Both the position numbers and the translations under genes were made by a program. A DNA stretch of 64,000 bases from Schistocephalus solidus (Eukaryota > Platyhelminthes > Cestoda > Diphyllobothriidea > Diphyllobothriidae), in contig WEDG01007309.1 of the NCBI GenBank assembly GCA_017591395.1, forward strand, positions 24,064 through 88,063. The letters run 5' to 3'. This document shows, piece by piece, positions 25,312 to 36,200 of the stretch (its first letter is position 1; each line of letters starts with the position of its first letter). The notes beneath the pieces were generated by a model. It had not been told where the DNA came from. It searched no databases and worked only from the letters and a program-made list of their open reading frames with translations.

Positions 25312-26610
25312 ATCAATTCATTTCAATTCAATTTATTGAGGGAAAAGAGGCATAGGCTTCTGAATGCCCTATTTGCAACGTGAAATTAAGTGCCGTATAC
25401 AGAGAAACCCTGTGGATTGCGAAACTTCAAAGGCGATTATAAAATATGACAAGTGGTGAGTGAGTCTCGAGGGTTAAGATAAAGTCCTCATCGCTCCGGC
25501 TCGTTTTGGAAAATAAAACTATCGATGTTTATTTTATAGCTTTTCAACCATGATGACATCACAACGTCTTCAGATAGGGCATTCTAAAGTTAAACGCCTC
25601 TGGGAGAGAAGAAAACTTGCGCACATCCAGTCTCACCTGCGGGACGCGCAGTTTCAATGGGTGACCTCGGAGATGGGTAGTGGCAGAAAATTCAAACAAG
25701 TCCGAGAATTCCAGGCAACAATCCAATCCCTTCACAATGCGGAATGTCTGCAGGAGCTCACCACGCATTTGCATATAACTCAAATGGAACAAATTAAGAT
25801 TCGTTATGTGGGTTCGATATGACAAGGATCTTTGATTCCTAATCATTTTGGTGGCTCTCCTCTGTACTCTTTCGAGGCAGTCCTGATCTTGAACTGTCCA
25901 GGATCTCCAGGCTTGTATAGCATATTCTAAACGCGGTCTAACGAATGCTCCAAAATTCTTAGCGAAGAGATCTTCATTGAAATTCAAAAAGGCTCGTCTG
26001 ATTGCAGGACACAGCTATTGCGCTCTTCGCCACTTTCGAGCAGTGAGAGGATGGTTTTACGGTGGTGGTTGTCAGCACACACACGTCCATTTGGGTTTCC
26101 ACGTCGTGTAAGGCATCACCGTTGAGAAAGTAGCTTATAACGTCAGCAGGTCCAGATGGGTTGCCTAAAGCGAAGTATTGTACACTTATCGACTTTGAGC
26201 CGAAAAAAAACAATTATTCGACCACTCTTCCAACCGAAGAAAGTTGAGCTGTAGTTTACCTTCATCAGCAGGGCTCTGGATTACATTCCAGATTTTTATG
26301 TCGTTGGAAAGCATTGCTGCTTCACAGTCCAGATTCCTGATGCAATCGTCCACATATATTAGGAACAGTATTGGCCCTAGAACTGAACCCTGAGGAACCC
26401 AACTCTCGACCGCAGCAGAACTTGACCTCTCCTAGCCGATGCAAAGGGCTGCTGGAATCGCTCTAAATGATCGACCATTCCTTATTTGAAGGTGTAGGCG
26501 TGGGACGCTGAAAGGACTGACATTTGATGCATTCATCCATGCCGAGGACTCCCCTGTTTTCCACAGTTTGAGCAGCATCCACAGATACTATGTTTCCGTA
26601 GTAATGGGCT
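25312..26610 (-). mobile_element. Family A copy A3, minus strand, 5'-truncated
   Basis: On the plus strand the copy starts with its 3' tail, an ATTCA/AATTC pentamer run and TTTATTGAGGG. The 3' UTR, the C-terminal ORF2 frame (25559-25987: LEYAIQAWRSWTVQDQDCLERVQRRATKMI) and part of the RT follow. It is very similar to A6 at 47.4-48.5 kb over the shared length. In the RT the FADDIKIW box of A6 is replaced by LSNDIKIW near 26300, so a catalytic Asp is gone. Recognition fades near 26.6 kb. Confidence 0.8.
25559..25987 (-). pseudogene. A3 ORF2 C-terminal fragment (142 aa)
   Basis: This frame encodes the segment from the DEDLFAKNFGAFVRPRLEYAI-type start through LERVQRRATK, LSYMQMRGELLQTFRIV and HLRGHPLKLRV. 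It stops at LPEAFNFR after a frameshift, where intact copies continue with RVVKSWNALPEDVV. The same blocks in the same order occur in A6 (47599-48192). It is dead sequence. Confidence 0.75.
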
Positions 26611-26798
26611 GGTAATAGGAAGGTTTTTCCTTCCATGAATTAAGTGCATCTGGTAGCCATCTGGTTGAATCTAAATGGATAAATTGCAAAGTCTTGCTTG
26701 GGCAGTCAGTTTACTCTATAAGAATTATTGAAAGCCATACGTTGCAGTAAGGTGGGTGAGTAACTTTACCTAGCTTTTATTAAACTCACGGCTCCGGG

Positions 26799-26884
26799 TG
26801 GGACATCGTAGATCGGGTGGCTATCGCAATGACGGTACTAAAGCCTTCCCCTTGCCATCGTGAATTCGAATCCTACCGAGGCCG
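26799..26884 (+). repeat. Possible tRNA-derived (SINE-like) fragment
   Basis: The sequence contains GTGAATTCGAATCCTAC, which looks like a tRNA T-arm/pol III B box, and about 50 bp upstream a TAGATCGGGTGG box resembling an A box. Stem pairing is imperfect, so it is not a functional tRNA. It may be a SINE head. Confidence 0.3.
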
Positions 26885-26899
26885 AATATTTTTTCATAA

Positions 26900-28690
26900 C
26901 CGTGTCGAACAAATTATTTAAATCTGACAAGGATCCTATAAATAGGTAGATGGCTGCACTGCCTATGTACTGTCCCTTAGCAGTTCATCTGTAATTCCCG
27001 CTGAAACAGGGCTCAGGGCAATGCTCATAGTTGACCAGTTATTATTGAATGCCATTTTGCATTGAGACCGGCAGAAACAAAGTCTGTCACCGACAATTTA
27101 CAGCCCGAATGGCAACAGGCCTCCTAGAGTTTTCTTTTAGTTATTCGGAACAGTGATAATTGCAGTTATGCAAAATTTATCCTGATCCGAGAAAGGCGAT
27201 AGAAGATGCAGTCGACCATGGGGACTTGTGCTGTTCCATGCGCGGCAGGTGGAAATGCAGTCCAGTTAACACACTTGTCTCGGCGGCTGAATGCATGGGC
27301 AAGCCCCAACCGCTACGGTTCGCAGGACAAATCGAGTAGTATGAGGTGATGCACACCAGCAGAAAGGAGTCTTTTATTCGACGCAAAGCTGATGCAAAAC
27401 AAGTTATGGAAGAAGTCGGGCCACAAGACGTAAGGTGAGCAAGCACAGCTTCCTATGGCAGACGTTAGAGCATTTTAAGTGAGAAGATGCTTTTGTTAGC
27501 CCTGAATTTGATTGACAGATTTTGGATGTATGTGACTGACCAAAGGCTCGTCATATCAGTAATTGATCAGGACGTTTCTAAAAGAGGTATTCGCTTGAGG
27601 TCTGAGAATATAACTGAACCATAGCTTAGGAGGAACTGTGGCCTCCGTCAATTGCATAATTATAAAAAGCCAAATGTGAATTTCAAGAAGTATTATTCAC
27701 AGGGGATTCGCCGACTTCTGAGTGTGCTATTGTTTTTACTTAAGTCATAATATCGACCGAGTATAAACCAACGATGTGGAGTATTTAGCATAACGCTTAA
27801 ATGGGGCTCCACGATACGAGCCTTATTTCGACTTAAGCATTCACTACTAACTTTACAGCCACATAAGCGCACATTAAACGACAAGATTGACCAATTCAAA
27901 ACACGTTAGCATCCAGCGCGATGAATTCGTAATCCATCCAAATAGTGCCCTCCAAAACACTAACATCAAAAAGGAGACGATTAATTTCTGTCCTTACTGT
28001 GACCACATTTTCCAATTACTCTTCGTCGTTGCCGAACGCATTCAAAACCGCCTTAACAGAAAAGCAATCAGGCACAACAGTGCAGCAGCTAAGATAGACA
28101 CTGCCAATTCATTCCTATTGTAATATTACCTTTCAGACGCACAATGCTTTCTTCGAACAATTGCACATACATTGCGTGACAAAGGAGGAATCGCTACTAA
28201 CAGCCTTGGAAAAAAGTCAAGTCAGCCTATTCCGGCCCAACTGTCGCCAGACCCTCCGACGGCATATTTATCTTCTCGATCACGGGCGTGCACAGAAACA
28301 TAAGAACCTCCCAGCACACAAGTGAAAAACAGATGCAGTGAGGGTGGCCATCATAGATGGCGACGGGTGATATATATGTGACAGAAAAATTTGCCTGCAT
28401 GTAAACCATAATCTAGTCAAAATACTTCTTGAGAAATTTCCACTTGTTATGCCCCCGTCAACGGGAACTACGATCAGAAATATGCGAGCCCTCAGACCTC
28501 TTACATAAAACGAAAACAATTATGTGGGATTAACAGTAGGGTGAATTTGAAAGCAATTAGTCGAACACACGCCAATAATAAGAAGAAAGGAGGCCAACGC
28601 TCAGGTTGCGGATCACAAGACGGGAACTTGCTACACCTTCACCGCCGACGAGACCAAACCCGCGAAGGAGACATAACAACTGAATCAATA
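26900..28690. other. No recognised gene
   Basis: Open frames are short, and none carries a motif I can name. No LTR, terminal inverted repeat or RNA gene was seen. Confidence 0.5.
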
Positions 28691-28700
28691 GTTTTACTAA

Positions 28701-28740
28701 CCTGACGTTTTGGATTCGCTCTCGAGCCCGATCTCAGAGC
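28701..28740 (-). ncRNA. Degenerate hammerhead-like motif of Penelope type
   Basis: Read on the minus strand the sequence is CTCTGAGATCGGGCTCGAGA followed by GCGAATCC-AAAACGTC. It resembles the minimal hammerhead ribozyme carried by Penelope-like elements: a CTGANGA core, a stem made of a self-complementary CTCGAG-type helix, then GAAAC and GTC. The CTGATGA core and the GAAA core (here AAAA) are both altered, so cleavage is unlikely. It lies upstream of, and opposite in strand to, the GIY-YIG fragment. Confidence 0.4.
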
Positions 28741-28869
28741 CAGTTGCAGAAATAGGTGATAAGGGCGCAAGGTGCGCATTATTTATAGGGCACGGTTTCC
28801 AGGCAACCACACACGAACTATATTTAACAGTCCCTGAGTTCATCGCTGGGGGTCATGGTTGACTCGAAG

Positions 28870-29272
28870 ATTCCTTGTCTGTCCGTACCCGAGTCGTTAA
28901 CTGACAGGATTTCATAACCGTTTTCGCTTCTTGGCGTGACGATTAATCAGCCATTTGTCTCACTGTCATCGGGACTGCAAACCGCTCGAACACAGGCTGG
29001 AGACAACCATCGGGCGCCAGTTCATGAGAACGAAAGACCCACTGCCACGGTAGGAAATGGCTGGAATCGTTTACGGAATCAAGTGCAGTTGCGTACAAAG
29101 CAACTACGTCGGAGAAACTTGGAGACTACTCCCAACGCGGACGGCCGAGCATACTGCAGCAGTGGGGAATGACGCTAACCCCCAGATAGCGGCTCATTCA
29201 AAGGAACCCGGCCACACCTTCAAGTATAATGAGGCCAAAATTCTCACCAATCCTCATGGAAAGTCATCATGA
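28870..29272 (+). mobile_element. Penelope-like element relic: GIY-YIG endonuclease end
   Basis: The frame at 29057-29272 reads GIVYGIKCSCVQSNYVGETW, then RTAEHTAAV, and IAAHSKEPGHTFKYNEAKIL. These are the hallmarks of the GIY-YIG endonuclease domain that ends Penelope-like retroelement proteins: the GIVY strand, the YVGET strand, the R-x-x-EH helix and an H-x-F segment. About 170 bp upstream, in another frame, RFLAxRLISHLSHCHRDCKP and FMRTKDPLP fit the linker between RT and endonuclease. The RT itself is not recognisable. The domain nicks target DNA during insertion. The ORF ends 200 bp from the 3' end of EIF2B5 on the opposite strand. Confidence 0.7.
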
Positions 29273-29469
29273 TAAATGAAAAGGACTACGAGGGAAGATA
29301 AATGGACCAATAAACTGGTTTTTACCTCGAGTAGGGTGAAAACAAGCGTATCTATTTTCTTGTAATGCAACGCCCATGGCCAGCCTGAATAAGTTGAATA
29401 AAGAAGTACTTGGTATGTCACGAACTTTAAAGAAATAATCACAAAGGCATATATACACACATGATAATT

Positions 29470-30285
29470 TCATTCTTCTTCGTTCTCATCTTCGTCCTCT
29501 TCCTCCTCAGCCTCTTCAAGCCACTTAAGGAAGGGTGCAATATTCACACGAAGAGCGGCGGTTTTCTCAGTGAGGTCCTCGTCAGCCAGTAGGGGCGACT
29601 CCTTCACCCACCACTGTATCGTCTCTTCGCTTACCAGGTCGGCATCATACAGGGCGTGAATAAGCCACTGACTAGCTTCCAGCACTACCGGGTTGTAACA
29701 CGCATGGTCTTCAACGGCCTGCAAACAGAACTGACTGCCGGTTTCCGAACTTGCCAGATACTTTTCCAATACCTCCTTGAACTGGATGAGTACATGCTTG
29801 AAGTTGAGAGCAATCTCTTTGATCTGCTCGCGCGGCTCAGTAGTCTCCTTTGTCTTGACCTGACTGGCTGCCAGATCCAACAAAGCTTTGACAAGAATGA
29901 AAATAAGGTCATCAATGGAAATGTTATAGGCGTGTTTGAGAGAGTTCACCTCCAAGATGATGACCTCGGTTGGCTGTTGTCGATGAAGACTTCGTTGAAG
30001 AGTCTTTGACATTTCTTGAACGAGAAATTCATCTGAAACCTCTCCCTCCTCTTTCTCACTCTCTTCGGCCTCGTCGCAGGTACTCTTCATGCGTGCGCGT
30101 GCAACCTCAGTCTGTGTTGAGAGAAGAGCGTCCTCGCTGGCACCACTGTACAGGCGACTGGTGTTACGACTACGAGATGCGGTACGTGGGCCCCAGCCAG
30201 TGCGCCAGAGAACAACCTCTGTTTCATCAAAACTCTCATCATCGGAACTACTACTAATTTCCTCATCATCTGAAGAGATCACGAG
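29470..30285 (-). CDS. EIF2B5: EIF2B5 exon 3: acidic linker and catalytic W2 domain
   Basis: This exon has 271 codons plus TGA, preceded by acceptor TTTTTCAG. It opens with a serine/aspartate/glutamate-rich stretch (LVISSDDEEISSSSDDESFD). The W2 domain follows, with LEVNSLKHAYNISIDDLIF (family: LEINSLKYAYNVSLKEVM), then ALYDADLVSEETIQWWVKES and FLKWLEEAEEEEDEDENEEE, the two aromatic-acidic boxes that contact eIF2. This is the catalytic GEF segment. Plus-strand frames of up to 117 codons across this exon are antisense shadows. Confidence 0.93.
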   Translation of the reverse strand, partial: LVISSDDEEISSSSDDESFDETEVVLWRTGWGPRTASRSRNTSRLYSGASEDALLSTQTEVARARMKSTCDEAEESEKEEGEVSDEFLVQEMSKTLQRSLHRQQPTEVIILEVNSLKHAYNISIDDLIFILVKALLDLAASQVKTKETTEPREQIKEIALNFKHVLIQFKEVLEKYLASSETGSQFCLQAVEDHACYNPVVLEASQWLIHALYDADLVSEETIQWWVKESPLLADEDLTEKTAALRVNIAPFLKWLEEAEEEEDEDENEEE

Positions 30286-33200
30286 CTGAAAAATCAAGGT
30301 GATATTGGTTATCAGAAACAAAATAATTACAGTACAATATTGCTGACTGCAATTGAGAGTCTAACGTCTCCCCTTACATTCTACGAAGGCTAAGTGCTCA
30401 TGGATTTCCTACGGAGGCATACACTGGTAAGAGGGTCAGGGAGAATCATCTCTTCATTTGGAAAAAAGTGATCTCCTAAAAGTCCACAAAAAATCCAGAC
30501 ATGGCGTCTAAACATGACCAGTTGTACTATTCAATAATCCTCAATAGTATTAACTAGCGACGCTGTCTGACAGAATTGTATCCAAAGATCTGTTAAAGCA
30601 CAGACAAAGGTCTGGAGCGTGTTAGGGTTTCCCGCCCAAAACACGGTCTTTAGTTTGCCCTAAAGGAGTCACTAGCATGAGGAAGAATATAGAAGATTGC
30701 CCCGATTGTTGTTTTCCCAGAAATGGATACCAAACTGGATGCTGCGCACACGTGCCTCGTGGATGGAAGTTATCACCCATAAAACAGCATCGAATTTCCT
30801 GACTCGTTAAAAAGAGGGCCGTAGAACCCATTTTTTGGGTAGGGGTCAGAATGTGCAGGTACGTACCTTGGGATTGCGCCTAACTACTGCGTTTCAGGGT
30901 AATAATTATCCACTCGAATAAGAATTTTAATACGCAGTATCGGCCAATAACACACATGGGTGGCCAACTATAAGAAAATTTGTCTGTAGCTTGGGTATGG
31001 AGAGCGATAAGTCAAAAAAGAACAGTATCTTCTACGGGCTTCGCGGCCCAAGATATCCATCCAGATACAGTAGACAGACCAGCCGCGCGCTCGCGGTTTT
31101 CGTTCGGCTTCGGTAACACCTATAGCATAGGTGTGAGCTGAATTGGATGACCAAGCTGGGAGTATGAACCAACCATCAATTGGATCCTTCAGCACTGATC
31201 TTAGACATGACCCGTGTGCTCAGAATGCATCAATCACTAGGATGTGATCAGAAGATGTGCTTTCACTCTACTTTACCGAATTCACGCACGAACGACAGGT
31301 AGATAATCAGTCGAACACCTACTAGTTTGGTGACCGAGGTGGTTGGGTCATGTGCTATGTCAAACTGAAAACAAATTTGTCCATTATTTTATCTTGCCTG
31401 AAGTCTATCAAGGCTGGCGACAGTGCCGGAGGAAGATAAATGAGAAAGTAAGTGAATTAGGTGTGTGATATTCAGCAAGTCAATTTTGCATTCCTGTTTA
31501 TTTGCTGCTGAGTGGCCGTTACTACTCGGAAATCCGAAGCACGCGTCCTTTGTTCCCGCTTTTTCATTCATCGATTGCCCTTGGAACAGACAACCCGAAC
31601 ACCCTGTTGTTTAAGCGAATTCAGACTTAAGTGATCTTTTTAGATTTTTAGAATTGTGAGGCACGTGCTTCCAGACTGTCGATACCTTGCTTTAAGGCTC
31701 ACGATAAGCTTCTAATTTTTTGTGTTACGTTCCTCTCGTGACAGTCCTATTTAGTATAACCATATCCTACTCTTTATCATCTTCCATAAGTTTGTTCCAT
31801 ATTATTCACTACGGTTCCTCATTCATTCCCGTTTTAAATTCTCAATAAAATTTCTCTCTCACTACTATTCAACTTATACGATACATCAACTACTCGCCTG
31901 TCACTAAGCTCGGCTAAGGCTGAGATTAACGAGCTTTTAGACAGAATTATTGGAGCAACTACTCCAACTCGGACGAAGCATACATATCCAAACTCTACGG
32001 GCAACCAAATTTCCGCCTCTTTTCTTTTTCGGCCGCTACAATGGTGTGGTAGCGTGCGCCGCACCTTACTCTCCACCCGGGTTAATACCCCAGACGAATC
32101 ATGCGTTGCGTCATACCCCGCGTACCCCTTTCCACCAACCTGACTCCATTCTTGTTCCCAACCTATACCAAACAGGCCAAAACATTCACGACTGTCTTGT
32201 TGAGCTGTCCCTCTTCCTTACTGACTTCTCTCCGACTGAACACACCCGCTATGCGCTTCGATTCCTCGCACCCACAACTTGTAAACTCACACTTACCTCA
32301 GGCGTCTCCCTTTCCGGTTACCCGAGATATCCTAACTTCATTGTTTTATAATTAGCTCACCACCGGAGCAGCCGGCGAGAAATTTTGCAAGCTAAACAAA
32401 ACGACAGGACAGTCCACCGAAGATTTTGCGATGGAACTAGGCCACTTGGTTCTCCTCGCCTGCCCTAATCTGCCACTAGCCGATCGCAACGCACTCATAT
32501 TACGCCGTTTCGCTACCGGTATCCGCGACTGCACCATCACCAACAGTTTCCTACTCCAACCTGGTGGCAGCCCTGAAACAGTGCCGCCAGTACGATGAAT
32601 TCTATGCTGAAACCATGCCTCAGAACTTCGTCACTTACCAACACAAAATCCTGGAAGCTCCCTAAACCACTGTTCCGCCCGCCGTATCCAATGAACTGCG
32701 ATCCCTGAACAAGAAACTACCCATTCCCGTGCGATTTCCCAATTATAATCCTCGATGCCAATACAGCACAGCATTTGACCCACAGGCTCAACGCTGCGGA
32801 CATAACTCACCCCGTAAGTCCTTATTAACTAGCTCTATATGCCGTGATGAGCCCTCGTCTGTTTCCACCTTTACTATTACTATTCTATTAGGCAATCATC
32901 CTGTGACTACCTTGATCGACACAGTTGCCACCGTTTCTATAGCTAATACCCAAAACCTTCCCCAGCACCTGTTAAGTCATATAGAACCATTGCCCATGCC
33001 ACGCCACCTGCAGGCAGCTAACGGCACCGCGATTCCCATCTCCGGTAATATTACTCTTCAATTTACCATCGAAGAGTCCACTGTGACGTAAAAATTCTTC
33101 GTCACGTCTGTTAGCCCATGGTCGTTCGTCCTCGGGCTCTATTTCCTCACAGATTATGATCGTGTTATATATATATCCGGAGCAAACGCTTAGTTCTAGG

Positions 33201-36200
33201 TCTCTGTGCTACTCCTCCCAACAACCCACCCATTCCATGTGACCTCGATGTTGTCTATAACGCCGTCCTGTCGGCTAGTGTCTTAGAACTCACCCATTTG
33301 ACTGACATTCTTCCCCCCCCCCGTGTCCACCATATGGCCAGCGGCCTGGCAACAACTGCGTGACCTTCTAGCTTCTTTTCCTGGCGCCTTTACATTGGTC
33401 GTACACGGGAGACGCCAAACCCGTTTGGTAACCCCCACGACGCATCCCCGTTCGATACCGCGACGAAGTCGACAAACTTCTTGCAAACTACTGCAAGACA
33501 AGATAATACAACCATCTTCCTCCCCTTGGGCTTCACCCGTCACCGTAGTGCCTAATAAGGATGGTTCGCTACGTCTGTGCGTCGACTAAACGCCGTGACG
33601 GTGCATGATTCGTTCCCTTTTCCAATATTGGGCGATACGTTAGACGCCCTAGGGCAAGCAACATGGTTTTCCACCCTTGACCTCAAATTGAGCTACTGGC
33701 AGGTCGAAATCAACCAGAAGGATCGTCACAAGATAGACTGCACAGTTCTACAGGGGCTGTTTGAATTCCAAACTTCACCTTTTGGGTTATGCAATGCCGC
33801 TGCTACATTCCAGCACCTAATGCACCGCGTTTTGGCCAGCTTTATACCCTTTCAATGCCTAGTTTACTTAGATGACAACATCTTGTTCGGTTGTTCCACC
33901 GAAGAGCATAACGATAATTTTCGGCAGGTTTTGGAGGCTCTCCGTGAGGCAGGGCTCACACTTTACCCCAAGAAGTGTCTCTTTTTACTATAGGAGGTGC
34001 AATTTCTGGGAAACCGCATATCACCGGGACATATTTTCCCCCTCCCCGACTGCATCAAACATATCCGCACTTGGCCGACACAAACCAACCAATCGGAATT
34101 ACGGAGCTCTATCGGTCTAGGGTCCTATTACCGCCATTTCATTTAAAACTTCGCGTAGATGGCCGCTCCTCTCCATAAATTGACCGAAAAAGGTCGCAGC
34201 TATACGTGGTCTCCTGATTGCGATAACTATTTTAAAGACCTTCGAGCTGACCTTTGTTCGGCTCTCCTCTAGGCCCTTCCTAACGTTGCCGACGACGTCC
34301 CTCCTTAGATCCTCGATACTGACGCCATAGAGCGGACCAAGCGCACTTTACATAAACTCCTTCTAGCCTTCTCCAGCGACGGTCATGAACACGACTGGGA
34401 CGTCCATCTCGCATGTCTGTCTACTAGCCTACAGCGGTTCTATTCATTCCTCCAAGGGTTTTACCCCTGATTACCTATGGACCGGACGCGAACTACGCAT
34501 CCCGGCAGATCTTAGGTACCCTTTACCAATTCCAGAATCCACCACCCTCCACAATTACGTTACCAGCTTACGCAAAACTATCCATCAAGCACGCAATGCA
34601 GCTCGGACCACCCTCGGAACTTCCTTTCTTCACCAAAAAAGCAATCTGATCGCAACTCATCGGGCGTTAGGCATCAAATCGGTGACCTCGTCATGTATCA
34701 TAAACCTCCAGGCGGAAGATCCGCAAAATTTAATTACCCCTGGCAAGGTCCCTTTGTAGTTCTACACAACCCCTACCCCAACACCCTCCTCCTACGCGAC
34801 GCTATCAACTCCAACGCACAGCCTCTTATCGCACATTCCGATAGACTCAAACCTTACTATGGTCGACTCCCTGTCTGCTCCCCTGAATCCCTACCCATCC
34901 TAGCCCCCGACCAAGTTCCCCCGGTAGTCATAGAAGTCACCGTACCATCCCACTTCAACGATTCCAGCACTGAGGACAGTGCTGCATCTTAAGAGGGGGC
35001 TATGCAACAGACAGATCCGAACCCCCTGTTGTTTTAGCGAATTCAGACTTAAGTGATCTTTTTCTATTTTTGAGAATTGAGTGACACGCGCCTCCAGACT
35101 GCCGACACCTCGCCTCAAGGCTCACCATAATTTTCTAATTTTTATTGTTACGTTCCTCTCGTGACATTCCTATTTAGTTTACACAATATCCTACTCTTTG
35201 TCATCCTCCATACGTTTGTTCCATATTATTCACTACGGTTCCTCATTCATTCCCATTTTAAATTCTCAATAAACTTTCTCTCTCATTGCTATTCTACTTA
35301 TACGATATGTTAACTAGTCCCCTGTCTCTAAGCTCGGTTAAGGCTGAGATTAATGAGCTTTTTGACAGAATTATTGGAGCAACTAGTCCAACTCGGACGA
35401 AGTCTACATCTCCAACCTCTACAGACAACCAAATGTCCGCCTTCCCTTCTCGTTCGGCCGCTAAACCTTGTCATGTGTCCCTTGACCTCGTTGACAGCGT
35501 TCGCATTCATTAGCTCCCCTTGTTCTTTGTCCATTGTCCCTTTTCCTGGTCCGCTTATAAACTGACAGCCACGTGTCGGTATCATTCGTATGACTGCCCG
35601 TCTAATCGACTCAAATGCATGTCCACCCTTTATTTGATTTCTACCCCGCCTTGTGTATTCTATCGCGCTCGGTTGATCTTACTGTTTATTACTATAGAAC
35701 CACAAGGAATATAAGAGTTATTCTGACTGTCTTTGACATAACTTTTGACCTCAGGTGCTTCTATTATGGTGAATAAACTAGCACTGAATGAAGGAAATCT
35801 AAACAAGGTGAAAGCCACCTCCGAGTGCACCTCGGGTTCTGCGGTCTCCAGTCTAGGGAGTTAGTGTGCAGACTGGCTCTAATTGGCTCAGAAATGTGCC
35901 GCCGACCGACTTCCATACTGGGAACAGGAAATTTGGGGTGGGCACTACACAAGGGGAGGTTGTAGTCCTAGGTTTCGCCAAAACAAAACAAAGTGAACGA
36001 CTGCCACTCCGAAGCCGGCGTAACTGCGTCGGCCAGGCGTTTTACTGGCTCCTTCTGTTACTGAATTTGACCTATGACCACCTTTCAGCGCTCTTCTGAA
36101 CCCCTGTGAATACCCCCCCCCTCTAAAAAAGACTTGCTAGTGCACAGTCGTGAATGCTACCTTGTCACCCTATCTCAACCTGTAAAGAGATGCGAGATTT

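Larger units (their letters stand above)
31582..35465 (+). mobile_element. Gypsy-type LTR retrotransposon, decayed, in EIF2B5 intron 2
   Basis: Two direct repeats of about 460 bp bracket gag, protease, RT and integrase-end remnants in the standard Ty3/Gypsy order (protease, RT, RNase H, integrase). The element is antisense to EIF2B5. By eye roughly one LTR position in eight or nine differs, so the insertion is old. Stops and frameshifts occur throughout. An internal deletion near 34325 joins the start of RNase H directly to a late integrase segment, so RNase H and the integrase catalytic core are missing. I found no clear target-site duplication. Confidence 0.88.

Noticed and set aside
29656..30289. 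Plus-strand frames of 60-117 codons opposite EIF2B5 exon 3
   Set aside because: They are antisense shadows of a conserved exon and have no family motif.
33308..33322. C run near 33.31 kb and another near 36.11 kb as signals
   Set aside because: Simple homopolymers with no conserved context; possible assembly-sensitive sites only.
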